From Rhizobium sp. NFR07 (GTDB lineage Bacteria > Pseudomonadota > Alphaproteobacteria > Rhizobiales > Rhizobiaceae), in assembly GCF_900111905.1 (NCBI RefSeq), contig NZ_FOKM01000001.1, forward strand, positions 62,001 through 126,000: a stretch of DNA of 64,000 nt, in the 5' to 3' direction. This document shows positions 25,469 to 35,022 of the stretch, piece after piece. How positions within the stretch are numbered: position 1 is the stretch's first letter; every line of letters begins with the position of its first letter. The notes under the pieces were generated by a model. That model searched no databases and had not been told where the DNA came from. It saw only the letters and a program-made list of their open reading frames with translations. The position numbers and the translations under genes were made by a program.

Positions 25469-27436
25469 TCAGCGCGCTCTGCCCATCAGGAACATCAGGA
25501 AGGGGGCGCCGATAAGGGCCGATACGAGCCCCGCCGGAATCTGGTAGGGCGCTGCGATGGTGCGCCCGACGAAATCGGCAGCTACCATCAGCCCGCCACC
25601 GATCAGGGCCGCTCCGACCATCTGTGGCATGGCTCGCTTCAGGCCCGCCTCCCTGGCAAGATGTGGCCCCATGAGGCCAACAAAGGAAAGTGGACCGACC
25701 GTCAGCGTTGCAGCCGCGGTCATGAGCCCGGCGAGTCCAAACAATGCCAGCCTGGACATCGCCAAAGGCATGCCGACCGCCGCCGAAGGCGCAGGCCCGA
25801 GCGGCAAGATGTCGAGCCAACGGCGTGCCGATAGCGCTGCGGTGATCAGCACCGCGCCGATGACCACTTCCGCCGCAGCCGTCGTGCCGTCCACCAGATA
25901 AGTCGAGCCGCTCATCCAGCGCATCAGCAGAACCGCCCTCGGGTCCCCCGTCGAACTCAAGACACCGACCACCGCATCAACCATCGCGCTCAGCGCGATG
26001 CCGGCCAGCAGCACCCTTTCCGGGGCAAAGGTTGAACTGCGCGAACTCAGGAGAATCACGGCAAGAACAGAAACGGCGCCACCGACGGCAAAGGCGAACT
26101 GGCCGGAAAAGCCGGGCGCAACGGCAAAGAGCGCAATGGCAACACCGAAGGTTGCACCGGCGCTGATCCCGAGAACCTCCGGGCTTGCCATCTCGTTGCC
26201 GGTCAATCTCTGCAGGATCGCCCCCGCAACGGCAAGCATCGCACCGGATGCAAGTGCGGCAAAAATCTTTGGCGAGCGGATAGCAAGAATATCGTCAAGG
26301 AACTCGCCGGAAAGGAGCGCCCAGCCCCCGCCAGGGCTCCGCCCGGCGAAAAGACTGATTACCAGCAGAACCAGAACTCCGAGGATGGCGGTGACGAGAG
26401 GCAACTTTACACCCCATGGCCGCGGCCGCCGGAGTGGTATTGCCTGTTGAATCCTGTGTCGGATCTTCAAACGCGGCAGCAATGCCAGGAGAAGCGGCGA
26501 ACCGAATATGGCGGTAACCGCGCCGGTCGGCAGAAAGTTGCCGAGACTGCCGGTGGTGAGTTGCAACACGGAATCCGCGAGGAAGAGCAGGCCGGCACCG
26601 ATCAAGGGAGACCAGACGATCAATTGCACAGGCCGGCGCGCTCCGGAAAGTCGTGCAAGTGTCGGTGCGACCAGCCCGATGAAGCCGATGACTCCGACCG
26701 CACTGGTGACAAAGGCTGCAAGCGCTACAGCACAGGCGACGACCACGACGCGCAGACGGGCGAGCCTCACCCCAAGCGCTACGGAACTGCTCTCGCCGAG
26801 ATCGAGCAGCGACAACGGCCTTATCAACAGGGCGCTGACGACGGCAACGGCCCCGATTTTCCACGTAAGCGACAGCGGGATGGCCCAGCTCTGCTGCGCC
26901 AGCGAACCGGATCCCCAGATGAACAGGCTCGCGAGGTACCGCTGGTTCAGATAAGTCAGGATCGCCGACAGCCCTCCGCACCAGAGGCTCAGCACCAGGC
27001 CGGAGAGCACCAGGGAATAGGGAGAAAAGCCCCGACGCGCACCAAACCCGACGACGATCACTGCGGCAGCAGCACTCCCCAGCAGCGCAACGACATCGCG
27101 GCCAGCACCCAGCAGGCCGGGAATGAAAAGCGAGACCACGACAAGCGCGAGGTTAGCCCCAGCAGAGACGCCGAGTGTCGTCGGATCGGCAAGCGGGTTT
27201 CGTAGGACCTGCTGGAAGAGGGCACCTGACAATGCGAGCGCCGCACCGACGAGCAGTGCGGTCGCCAGCCTCGGCAATGTGGAGTAATAGACCACCATGC
27301 GCGGGATGTCATAGCCATGCCCCACCGCGCTCGATAGAGCAGGCGCCGCGAGAAACCAGGATGCCGCGCCTCCGCTGACGATCAGCATGAGAAAGACGAG
27401 CGCTGGCCCGAGATTGTCGCGGCGAGCTGCGGTCAT
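25469..27436 (-). CDS. fhuB: Iron-hydroxamate ABC transporter permease, duplicated (FhuB-like)
   Basis: A 655-residue membrane protein made of two FecCD-type permease halves (about 1-330 and 345-655). Each carries a glycine-rich NPLADPTTLGVSAGANLA-type or SPEVLGISAGATFG-type motif and the VGFIGLVAPTLAR or VGLMGPHLAR segment that contacts the ATPase. The double-length fusion is characteristic of FhuB. Its start overlaps the binding-protein stop by ATGA (27433-27436). It imports ferric hydroxamate siderophores across the inner membrane. Confidence 0.92.
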   Translation of the reverse strand: MTAARRDNLGPALVFLMLIVSGGAASWFLAAPALSSAVGHGYDIPRMVVYYSTLPRLATALLVGAALALSGALFQQVLRNPLADPTTLGVSAGANLALVVVSLFIPGLLGAGRDVVALLGSAAAAVIVVGFGARRGFSPYSLVLSGLVLSLWCGGLSAILTYLNQRYLASLFIWGSGSLAQQSWAIPLSLTWKIGAVAVVSALLIRPLSLLDLGESSSVALGVRLARLRVVVVACAVALAAFVTSAVGVIGFIGLVAPTLARLSGARRPVQLIVWSPLIGAGLLFLADSVLQLTTGSLGNFLPTGAVTAIFGSPLLLALLPRLKIRHRIQQAIPLRRPRPWGVKLPLVTAILGVLVLLVISLFAGRSPGGGWALLSGEFLDDILAIRSPKIFAALASGAMLAVAGAILQRLTGNEMASPEVLGISAGATFGVAIALFAVAPGFSGQFAFAVGGAVSVLAVILLSSRSSTFAPERVLLAGIALSAMVDAVVGVLSSTGDPRAVLLMRWMSGSTYLVDGTTAAAEVVIGAVLITAALSARRWLDILPLGPAPSAAVGMPLAMSRLALFGLAGLMTAAATLTVGPLSFVGLMGPHLAREAGLKRAMPQMVGAALIGGGLMVAADFVGRTIAAPYQIPAGLVSALIGAPFLMFLMGRAR

Positions 27437-28317
27437 GCATCTTTTTCCAGAGCATCAGTCACCAGACCGGCAAAGCGCATGGCCTCATTGACCATGCCGA
27501 ACATCAGCGCTGGCGGAACGACCGACATGCGGCCCGGCCGCGAAAACGGAAGCGCCTGCCATAGCGGGCTGTCGGCAAGTTTCGGCAGGACGTCCGGCGG
27601 AACGGGATCGAAAACGATCAGGTGCGCGTCCGGGTCGGCAATGGCGGAAAGTTGCTCTATGCCGATCGTCTCAAAACCCCAGTAATTCGATTGTCGCGTC
27701 CAGGCGTTGCGAACGCCGATGCGTTCGAGTGCGTTGTGGAATAGACCGGGTGACGAATAGATCCGGGCATGTCGCTCATCCATGAAGGTCACCAGCGCCA
27801 CGGGCGGAACGGCCCTGCCCGCCAGCCGCTCGCGGCATTGACCGAAGAAGGCATCGGATCGCGCCAGGAATAGCTCCGCCTCATTTTCACGGCCGAGTTC
27901 TGCTGCCAGTCTGCGCGTCGCCGCCATGGCTGCCGGCAGGACGGGGCCGGAATCGGTCGTGAATATCTCAAGCCGCAGAACTTTCGCGATCGGCTGCAGC
28001 CTGGGCAATAGCTCGTCCAGATAAGGCGTCGTCAGGATGACATCCGGCTTCAGCTGGATGAGAATCTCGAAATCGATCTCATAGGCACTACCAATATCGA
28101 CGACCGATCGCGGCATCATCGGCTCAACGACCCATCTGCCCCAGTCGGCAAGGTCGGAAATGCCGACGGGCGGCAATCCGAGCGACAAGAGCGTTGACGC
28201 AAGCCCGTAATCGAGGCTGACGACTCTTAGCCCGGCAACCTCGGCAAAGAGCGGTGTCGGCATCGAGGCGGCTGCCGCCGTTGCGTAGTGTAGAAACGAG
28301 CGCCGTGAAATATTCAT
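27433..28317 (-). CDS. fhuD: Iron-siderophore ABC transporter substrate-binding protein (FhuD-like), Tat-exported
   Basis: A 294-residue type III binding protein. The N-terminus MNISRRSFLHYATAAAAS has the twin-arginine motif SRRSFL, so export in folded form is likely. The two lobes are joined by a long helix (about 125-150). I chose the ATG at 28317; the frame runs on upstream to 28449 but would then overlap fhuC and lose the signal peptide from the N-terminus. It lies 13 nt after fhuC and overlaps fhuB. It would deliver ferric hydroxamates from the periplasm to FhuB. Confidence 0.89.
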   Translation of the reverse strand: MNISRRSFLHYATAAAASMPTPLFAEVAGLRVVSLDYGLASTLLSLGLPPVGISDLADWGRWVVEPMMPRSVVDIGSAYEIDFEILIQLKPDVILTTPYLDELLPRLQPIAKVLRLEIFTTDSGPVLPAAMAATRRLAAELGRENEAELFLARSDAFFGQCRERLAGRAVPPVALVTFMDERHARIYSSPGLFHNALERIGVRNAWTRQSNYWGFETIGIEQLSAIADPDAHLIVFDPVPPDVLPKLADSPLWQALPFSRPGRMSVVPPALMFGMVNEAMRFAGLVTDALEKDA

Positions 28318-28330
28318 CCCGGGGCCGACC

Positions 28331-29143
28331 TCAGCAGGCGTAGGCAAGAGGATGTGAAAGATGCGGAACGGCGATGACCTCCATGTCGATACCGTAAATG
28401 TCGTGGAGCGTCGCCGGCACCAGGATTTCATCGGGCGTCCCGCTGGCAACCGCCCGCCCGCCTTTCAGCGCATGGATCCTGTCGCAGAAACGCGCGGCCA
28501 TGTTGATATCATGCAATACGATGACGACACTCTGTCCGCCTTCGTGAGCCAGCCGCCGCACGAGGGACAGAACCTCGACCTGGTGGGCGATATCCAGCGC
28601 CGCGGTAGGCTCGTCGAGCAAAAGACACCGCGCATCCTGGGCGATCAGCATCGCAATCCATGCTCGCTGCCGCTCGCCGCCGGACAGCGTGCCGACCATG
28701 CGGTCGGCAAACGGCTCGATATGCGTGGCTGCAATCGCGGCCTCGACCTTCTCCCTGTCGATATCAGAAAATCGACCTAGTGCCCCGTGCCACGGATAGC
28801 GCCCGCAGCCGACGAGTTCGCGAATCGTCATGTCCGAACCGGTACTGAGATCCTGCGGCAGATAGGCAACCGACCGCGCGAAGTCCCGGCCGTGATAATG
28901 CGCGAGGTCCTGACCACCATAAACGACCGATCCGACGGAGGGCATCAGCTGTCGTGCCAGGATTTTCAGAAGACTGGATTTTCCGGAACCGTTATGGCCG
29001 ACAAGGGCCACGACCTCCCCTGCGGGGAAGTCGAGGCTGACATCCGAAAGAATCGCGTTTCCATCGATCGACAAGCCGATCCCATCGACGGCGAAGGCTT
29101 TCGTCCTATCGGGCGCTTCGTGCGCAAGCTGAACCGAGGCCAC
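28331..29143 (-). CDS. fhuC: Iron-hydroxamate ABC transporter ATP-binding protein (FhuC-like)
   Basis: A 270-residue ATPase. Walker A GHNGSGKSS, Q-loop YLPQDLS, signature LSGGERQR, Walker B CLLLDEPTAALD and the switch His in VIVLHDINMAARF, all typical of the siderophore branch. The start is a GTG at 29143, preceded by GGGAGGTGAC. It lies 50 nt after the TonB-receptor stop and belongs to the same operon. Confidence 0.92.
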   Translation of the reverse strand: MASVQLAHEAPDRTKAFAVDGIGLSIDGNAILSDVSLDFPAGEVVALVGHNGSGKSSLLKILARQLMPSVGSVVYGGQDLAHYHGRDFARSVAYLPQDLSTGSDMTIRELVGCGRYPWHGALGRFSDIDREKVEAAIAATHIEPFADRMVGTLSGGERQRAWIAMLIAQDARCLLLDEPTAALDIAHQVEVLSLVRRLAHEGGQSVVIVLHDINMAARFCDRIHALKGGRAVASGTPDEILVPATLHDIYGIDMEVIAVPHLSHPLAYAC

Positions 29144-29193
29144 GTCACCTCCCTATAATTATGAACGAACCTTATCTGCCGAAGCTCAATCCG

Positions 29194-31338
29194 CTACCAC
29201 TTATACTTCAGCGAACCCAGGACCGTACGGCCTTGGCCGATATAGCAAGAGTCAGTATTGCAGATCTGTTCCTCGCGATTGGCGAGGTTTGTCGCGCTGA
29301 CCGCAAGCGATAGCCCTTTCAGATCCGGCGACTTCACGCCGAAGTCGTAGGAGAGCGACGCATCGAAATAGACGGCGCCTGCATTCTTAGCCGTGTTGGC
29401 ATCGCTTGTGTAGGAATTGCTAGTCGCACGGACACCGCCGCCGATGCTGAGGCCGCCGATCGCCATGTCCTCAGGCGCAGCGTAGTTGACCCACAGCGAA
29501 GCGATATGCCTAGGCGTTGTCGTCGGTATATTGCCAACGACCGCGTCATTGAGATTCTCGGTAATTTCTCCGTGGGTATAGGTATAAGCGGCGATCAAGC
29601 TGATGCCGTTGTCGAGTGCAGCGCGACCTTCGACCTCGAAGCCGGTGAACGTATTCTCACCTGAGCTTTCATAGAGAAAGACCGGTCCTGAAAAGCCTGC
29701 ATATTGCGGCTTTCCGGTCTCAACGAGGCGATAGACCGCGGTGCTGAGTGAGAAGTTGTCGCCTTCCGGCTGATACTTGATGCCGGCCTCGATCTGACGC
29801 CCTTTCGTGGGATCAAGTACACCGCCCGTGGCTGACTGCTGCGTCGAAGGCACAAAGGACGTTCCATAGCTCACGTAGGGCGCAACCCCGTTGTCAAATA
29901 GATAAAGCAGGCCGACCTGGCCGGACAGAGCTCCCTCGTCCTTCTCAGCCCCGATGTCTGCGACCTTGTTCCTGGTTTCCTGATGCAGCCAATCGTAGCG
30001 CAGGCCGCCGACGAAGCGCCAGTTGTCGATCTCCGCCTGCTCCTGGGCGTACAATCCCGTCTGGCGAAGATCGTTGCTCGTGAAGCCTGTGAGCGCCGGC
30101 GACGGCGCGCTACCGATATCCCCCGGCAAGCTGAGACCACTTCCGGTAGCAAAATCCGAGTTCACGGCAGTGTAATCCAGCCCGGCAAGAATGGTATGGG
30201 ATATGGGGCCTGTATCGAATTTGGCCTGGAGCTGGTTGTCTATCTGGTAAGCACGCACATCTTCCGTGACTGCCGAGGTCATCCAGCTGTCGGCCGGCGC
30301 GCCCAGCGTGGGAGCGTATAGCGTCCTTCGGTCGACATATCGTGCCTTGAGATCGAGGTCACTGACGCGCGCGTTCTGCCGGAACGTCAGGCCGTTATCG
30401 AACTCATGTTCCAACTGATAGCCAAGCTGGTACTGGCGAACTTTCTGATAATCGTAGTCCGGGTCGCTGACGCGAGTGATCTCCCCATCGTCCTTGAAGG
30501 TCCAGACGCTCGACTCGCCCTTACTTTTCTGGGCCAGGCCATAGACAGTGAGCTTGGTGTCGTCGGTGGGCTCCCAGGTAAACGATGGCTGCAGGAGATA
30601 GCGATCGTCCTCGATATTGTAGTTGCTCTCTCCATCTCGGGCGAGACCAACAATGCGGTAATACATCTCGTCGCCTTCGCCGATCGGACCGCCAAAATCG
30701 AATGCAGCTTGCTTGCGACCGATCGTGCCGTATTGGAACTCGACCTCGTTATGAGCGTCCTTCAACGGCAGTTTGGAGATCTTGTTGACGATGCCGGCCG
30801 CGCTCGCCGCACCATACATCACCGAGACTGGCCCCTTTAGAACTTCGACACGGTCCAGCGTGTAGATCTCTGTGGTGAAAGCTCCGTAGGTCATTACCGG
30901 CTGGCGCAGACCGTCGCGGAAATCGCCCGCAATGGTGGTGGCGACGCCGCGGATGTAGATCTGGTCGAAGCGCGGGTCGTAACCAAACCCGCCGGTGGAG
31001 ATGCCGGAGCTGTAGCGTGTCGCCTGGATCATGTCGGTGGCGCCACGCTGCTCTATCTCTTCACGGGTGACGACGGCAACCGAGCGCGGCGTCTCGACAA
31101 GCGGCGTGTCGGTCTTCAAGGCGGAAACAGCACGACGAGGAACGATCGTGTCGTTGTCTTCACTGATCGTCTCAGCACCAGAATTGCTGAGAATGATCGG
31201 TTCAAGTTGGGTCGTGTCACCGGCGGCATCCTGCGCGAAGACCGTCATTGGCAGTAAGGCTGCAGCCATCGCGCCAAAGAGCACGGTGGAACCAAGAAGA
31301 TGGCGACGTGCAGGATACTTATTGAAAGAGAACGTCAT
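29194..31338 (-). CDS. TonB-dependent siderophore receptor (ferrichrome/hydroxamate type)
   Basis: A 714-residue outer-membrane receptor. A signal peptide ends MTVFAQ, a TonB-box-like TTQLEPIIL follows, the plug domain spans about residues 60-185 (VAVVTREEIEQRGATDMIQA and DRVEVLKGPVSVMYG), and the beta-barrel ends with the aromatic KYKW terminus typical for outer-membrane insertion. There is no N-terminal signalling extension, so it is not an anti-sigma transducer. I chose the ATG at 31338 because AAGGA lies 7 nt upstream and the signal peptide then sits at the N-terminus. Its fhuCDB neighbours support a ferric-hydroxamate ligand. An iron box lies about 140 bp upstream. Confidence 0.93.
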   Translation of the reverse strand: MTFSFNKYPARRHLLGSTVLFGAMAAALLPMTVFAQDAAGDTTQLEPIILSNSGAETISEDNDTIVPRRAVSALKTDTPLVETPRSVAVVTREEIEQRGATDMIQATRYSSGISTGGFGYDPRFDQIYIRGVATTIAGDFRDGLRQPVMTYGAFTTEIYTLDRVEVLKGPVSVMYGAASAAGIVNKISKLPLKDAHNEVEFQYGTIGRKQAAFDFGGPIGEGDEMYYRIVGLARDGESNYNIEDDRYLLQPSFTWEPTDDTKLTVYGLAQKSKGESSVWTFKDDGEITRVSDPDYDYQKVRQYQLGYQLEHEFDNGLTFRQNARVSDLDLKARYVDRRTLYAPTLGAPADSWMTSAVTEDVRAYQIDNQLQAKFDTGPISHTILAGLDYTAVNSDFATGSGLSLPGDIGSAPSPALTGFTSNDLRQTGLYAQEQAEIDNWRFVGGLRYDWLHQETRNKVADIGAEKDEGALSGQVGLLYLFDNGVAPYVSYGTSFVPSTQQSATGGVLDPTKGRQIEAGIKYQPEGDNFSLSTAVYRLVETGKPQYAGFSGPVFLYESSGENTFTGFEVEGRAALDNGISLIAAYTYTHGEITENLNDAVVGNIPTTTPRHIASLWVNYAAPEDMAIGGLSIGGGVRATSNSYTSDANTAKNAGAVYFDASLSYDFGVKSPDLKGLSLAVSATNLANREEQICNTDSCYIGQGRTVLGSLKYKW

Positions 31339-31442
31339 TGCCCGGTCCTTTTGGCAAGCGGCAGATTGCGATGAATGATCCGGCGAGATCATGGATGTGA
31401 GGCGGCGATGAATAGCCATCGGCGAGGCGGCTCGCCGATCGA

Positions 31443-31471
31443 CCTATAGGAGGTAAACTTAAGGTGATCAA
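31443..31471 (-). promoter_or_regulatory. Candidate sigma70-type promoter of the siderophore uptake operon
   Basis: On the minus strand TTGATC (31466-31471) and TATAGG (31443-31448) are separated by 17 bases. It lies directly downstream of the iron box at 31479-31493 and about 105 bp before the receptor start. Predicted from pattern only. Confidence 0.42.
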
Positions 31472-31478
31472 TAAAATA

Positions 31479-31493
31479 TGATTACTTTACTCA
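31479..31493. promoter_or_regulatory. RirA-type iron-responsive operator (TGA-N9-TCA)
   Basis: TGATTACTTTACTCA fits exactly the TGA-N9-TCA motif described for RirA iron-responsive operators in Rhizobiaceae. It sits at about -43 of the predicted promoter of the TonB receptor/fhuCDB operon, a natural target of iron control. Family knowledge plus position; binding not shown. Confidence 0.52.
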
Positions 31494-31634
31494 CCTTTTT
31501 GAAGGCGGAAGCAAATTGGCCACGATCATTGCTGAGCATGTCCCCGAAATGCCCAGACGACAGCGCTCGTTTCTCTGCTCAAAGTCGACGTTGTGGAGGT
31601 CCCCTCAGCAGTTCCGCAACCGGTAACGACCGGC

Positions 31635-31671
31635 AGTCAGATCCGTCACCGCTGGCTCCTCGGATCTGACT
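31635..31671. repeat. Perfect 11-bp inverted repeat, possible stem-loop RNA
   Basis: AGTCAGATCCG and CGGATCTGACT flank a 15-nt loop with no mismatch. No T-run on either side, so it is not a standard terminator. It could be part of a small RNA or a protein-binding site. Confidence 0.5.
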
Positions 31672-32023
31672 CGACGAGAGCGCAAAGATGCTGGCGATCG
31701 TCTCGATGCTGGGCGCCAATAGCAATCGCACCGATGCGCTGCGCACCCACCGCGCTGGCGGACGGCGCTAGCAAATCATCAAGGTGCCTATACAGCTCAG
31801 TGTCTATTGCTGGTTTCCCTACGCATTAAACGTCTGCCCTGTCGCCAAGAACATTTTCGCCGCACAGATGGATATCGACCGGACCGGATCACGTTTGAAT
31901 GACATTCTTCGGCTCCTGGAGGTTTCACCCCACACTTCCGTTAGACGGGCGACATATATCTCTGTAAAGTGGGATTTTAAGCGGCCGACCGACGGCCGCC
32001 GGTTCCCCTGGAAGGATGCCGCG

Positions 32024-33151
32024 ATGACGGCTGGCAACAAATTCCCCACCAAGGCAACGCCACTCGCCGCGCTGACGCATGCCATTGCGCAGCTTGCTGG
32101 AGCGCGCGATGCCAGCGATGTTGTGGAGATCATCAGGTCCACGGCCCGGGGAATGATCGGTTGCCAGGGGATCGCCGTCATTCGCAGGGAAGGCGATCTT
32201 TGCCATTACATCGAAGAAGATGCCATCGGCGCGCTCTGGAAGGGGGAGAAATTCCCGGCGACCGCGTGTGTCAGCGGATGGGCGATGATGGATCGCAAGA
32301 CTATTGTCATACCAGACATCGACAGGGAGCCGAGGGTTCCTCACGAACTTTATCAGCGCACCTTCGTCAAGGCGATCGTCATGACACCGATCCGGCCGCA
32401 GGATCCGATCGGCGCCATCGGCGCCTACTGGTCGACGCCATATGAGCCAAGCCAGGCCGAAATCGAGATATTGGCGGCACTTGCCAGTGCAGCCGCGACA
32501 GCTATCGAGAACGTCCGGCTCATCGTTGCCCTGTCCGGCGCTCTCGAAGATGCCGAGCTTGCCCGCGACGAACTGCGCCATCGCGTGAAGAATGCCTATC
32601 TGGGTGCACAGAGCCTGGTTCGGATGTCACTCGGCAAGGCCGGCGATGATGCGGTCAACAGGATCCAGGCCCTGTCCCGCGCGCAATCCTATCTCGACGA
32701 ACATATCTCGAAGACGTCGGGTATCGACCTCGCCGACCTCATCGACCTCGAGGTAGAGCCCTATCGAACGGTACATGGCCGGATTGGGGTTGACGGTCCG
32801 AGGGTCCAAATCGACAGCTCCCGCGCTATTCCGCTCGGGTTGGCCATCAACGAACTTGCCACGAACGCACTGAAGCATGGTGCTCTGTCCATGGAAGAAG
32901 GGCGGGTGGCAGTGTCATGGTCAAACGACGGTAACCTGCTTACGGTCCTCTGGGAGGAACATGATGGTCCTCCGATCAGCACCCTCCGCCGACACGGAGA
33001 GGGGACCGAGCTTCTCGTGCGGCTGGTCGAACGGCAACTCAATGGAGCGCTGCAACAGGTATTCGAGCCCACCGGCGTTCGGTGCTCGATTGCGTTTTCG
33101 GTCGTCGATCCGACCGAGGCTCGGGACGATATCTCCGCAGAGATGATCTAA
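32024..33151 (+). CDS. GAF-domain sensor histidine kinase, HWE family
   Basis: A 375-residue soluble kinase. A GAF domain spans about residues 20-165 (CVSGWAMMDRKTIVIPDI, GAIGAYW). The dimerisation box DELRHRVKNAYLGAQSL carries phosphoacceptor H186. The ATP-binding domain has AINELATNALKHGAL (N276, N281, H285) and VLWEEHDGP, giving the H and WxE residues that define HWE kinases. I chose the ATG at 32024 with GAAGGA 7 nt upstream; the frame runs open to 31784 without domain content. No response regulator is adjacent, so its partner is encoded elsewhere. HWE kinases often feed general-stress or light/redox pathways in alphaproteobacteria. Confidence 0.88.
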   Translation: MTAGNKFPTKATPLAALTHAIAQLAGARDASDVVEIIRSTARGMIGCQGIAVIRREGDLCHYIEEDAIGALWKGEKFPATACVSGWAMMDRKTIVIPDIDREPRVPHELYQRTFVKAIVMTPIRPQDPIGAIGAYWSTPYEPSQAEIEILAALASAAATAIENVRLIVALSGALEDAELARDELRHRVKNAYLGAQSLVRMSLGKAGDDAVNRIQALSRAQSYLDEHISKTSGIDLADLIDLEVEPYRTVHGRIGVDGPRVQIDSSRAIPLGLAINELATNALKHGALSMEEGRVAVSWSNDGNLLTVLWEEHDGPPISTLRRHGEGTELLVRLVERQLNGALQQVFEPTGVRCSIAFSVVDPTEARDDISAEMI

Positions 33152-33166
33152 GGGCACTCTATCTTT

Positions 33167-34987
33167 TCAGATATTGTCCGAACTTCGCTGGCGTCGCGGC
33201 CGGCTTGCCTGCATGAGCGCTGCAATCTTCTTCATTATCGGCATGTCGCCGAGCCTCTCGACATGCACCGAGCTCTTCGGTCTCCAGTTCGGATAGGTTC
33301 GATCGGTCCCCGGGATATTGGTCGGCCGCTCCTCATCGGTAAGATCGGCAAGCCTCACCGAAAGAAGCATCGACGGTGTAGCGGCCAGATAGGCATAGGC
33401 AGCCAGAGTAAAATCATGTTCCGACCCGAAATCATCTGATCCCGGTGGAGTTGTCACGCCCGCCGCGTCCCATGCAATCAGAAGCTTATCGCGCTCCCAC
33501 TCGCGCTCCTTGCGGTGAAGTTTGGTCGTCGCTGCCGACACGAGGCCGTGCTCGAGCCTCAGATCTATATCTGCCCCGAGCCACCAACCATTGAATGTCT
33601 GGTGATCATGCGTGGAAACACAAGCCAGAGCCATCACTGGATAGGCTTCGGGGGATATGAACCCTTCCTCCGATTTCTCGTAGGAGAGTATCCTGTACGA
33701 CAACACATTTGCGGCTTCCAACTCTTCCCGCAGTCCAACGGCGACATTGCCCAGGTCCTCGCCGATCACGATGCAATCGTTTTCGCGCGACGCTCTGGCG
33801 AGTTCTGCAAGCAAGTCGTCGATGGGGTAGGAGACGTACGCGCCGTCTGCGGGTGCACCGTCCGTCGGAACGAGAAACAGCCTCGCGAATGCCGCTGCAT
33901 GATCGATGCGGATCGCGCCGGCGTAGTACATCGAGCTAGTCATCAACTGGCGGAAGGATGAAGGATCACCCTCGGTGATCCTGTCCGGCCTGAGGGCTGC
34001 CAACCGCCAGTCCTGCCCATTTGCCGCGAACGGTTCGGGTGGATTTCCGATGCTCGCGCCCTGAACGTAGAGGTTTCCGTCGCTCCAAGTCGCAGATCCG
34101 TCAAGAGCTTCACCGACGGCAAGGTCCAGATAGAGCCCGATGCGCATACCCGCCTGGCGGCATCGCTCCTTCGCCTCGCTGAGCTGCACATGAGCAACCC
34201 ATTGAAGCCACTTGTGAAACTCAATGTCGTCCGCATGCGAGCGCTCGATGCTCTCGACCTCGCTACTGGTGCGGATACGGTAAGGTGCGGGCCAGGATGT
34301 CCATCCGGCTCCATATCCGGCCTCGGACATGATGCGTGAGAGCGTTTCGAACAGGGCGTGGGCGTGAAGCCCCTCGCCCGAGCCGTGAACAAACGCATCA
34401 AATGCAAGATTGTCCGCGCCACGCGTCGATCGCCAGATAGCGCGCAACTGATTGAGCTTGATTGTTGCCACCGCCTCGTAGTCGACGAGTGATGAAGAGC
34501 GAAGTTCAGAAATAACCCTCTCGGTGTCGGGGAGCGTAGTTTCGAATCCTCCAACTTCATCGACGGCGATATAGAGCGGATTGAGAAACCTGCGATTGGA
34601 GGGCTCGTAGGGGCTACATCGCCCGGGATCGTAGAGAAAGCCGGTATGGAGCGGATTGAGACCGACGAAGTCGGCTTCAAGTTTTCCCGCCATATCGCAG
34701 ATCCACCATAGATCCGCGAAGTCGCCTATCCCCCAGTTACGAGCCGAGCGAAGCTCATAGAGTTGAAGACTGATCCCCCACGTCGGACCGTCTATGAGGT
34801 CCTGAGGTAGAAAGCACTTTGGCATATTGGGCGACGCGCGGCCCGTTTCCTCGACACCAAGCGCTGCCAACATCTTCTGCAGATTGTCGTCGGACACGCG
34901 CGAGAAGCTGCCATCGGGCGATGGGCAAAGTAGATCGATGCCATTTTCCCTGGCAACGCGCCGAACCGATTTACCGAGATCCTTCAC
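33167..34987 (-). CDS. malQ: 4-alpha-glucanotransferase (amylomaltase, GH77)
   Basis: A 606-residue GH77 enzyme that transfers maltodextrin segments between glucans. Motifs in order: GISLQLYELRSARNWGIGDF near residue 70, SPYEPSNRRFLNPLYI, the nucleophile Asp in IRIDHAAAF, the acid/base Glu in VIGEDLGNV and the third Asp in STHDHQTFNGWW. It is shorter than E. coli MalQ, about 600 against 694 residues. It has its own EcfG-type promoter 36 nt upstream, so it is not simply the tail of the preceding ABC operon, which ends 231 bp away. Role: maltodextrin or glycogen turnover, possibly during stress. Confidence 0.93.
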   Translation of the reverse strand: MKDLGKSVRRVARENGIDLLCPSPDGSFSRVSDDNLQKMLAALGVEETGRASPNMPKCFLPQDLIDGPTWGISLQLYELRSARNWGIGDFADLWWICDMAGKLEADFVGLNPLHTGFLYDPGRCSPYEPSNRRFLNPLYIAVDEVGGFETTLPDTERVISELRSSSLVDYEAVATIKLNQLRAIWRSTRGADNLAFDAFVHGSGEGLHAHALFETLSRIMSEAGYGAGWTSWPAPYRIRTSSEVESIERSHADDIEFHKWLQWVAHVQLSEAKERCRQAGMRIGLYLDLAVGEALDGSATWSDGNLYVQGASIGNPPEPFAANGQDWRLAALRPDRITEGDPSSFRQLMTSSMYYAGAIRIDHAAAFARLFLVPTDGAPADGAYVSYPIDDLLAELARASRENDCIVIGEDLGNVAVGLREELEAANVLSYRILSYEKSEEGFISPEAYPVMALACVSTHDHQTFNGWWLGADIDLRLEHGLVSAATTKLHRKEREWERDKLLIAWDAAGVTTPPGSDDFGSEHDFTLAAYAYLAATPSMLLSVRLADLTDEERPTNIPGTDRTYPNWRPKSSVHVERLGDMPIMKKIAALMQASRPRRQRSSDNI

Positions 34988-35022
34988 GCATCACCTGCCC
35001 GATTGTGAAATGATGCGGAGAC

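Larger units (their letters stand above)
31339..32023. other. 685-bp intergenic region between siderophore receptor and HWE kinase
   Basis: No convincing gene. The left third holds the receptor leader, promoter and iron box. The middle holds an 11-bp perfect stem-loop (31635-31671). The right end holds a GC-rich hairpin GCGGCCG-accga-CGGCCGC (31981-31999) just before the kinase ribosome-binding site. Open frames crossing it lack plausible starts and look like chance reading frames. Confidence 0.6.

Noticed and set aside
31918..31942. GGAGG-N16-CGTT before the HWE kinase, reminiscent of an EcfG promoter
   Set aside because: The -35 element differs from GGAAC at its two last bases, which are normally invariant, so I do not count it as a fourth site.
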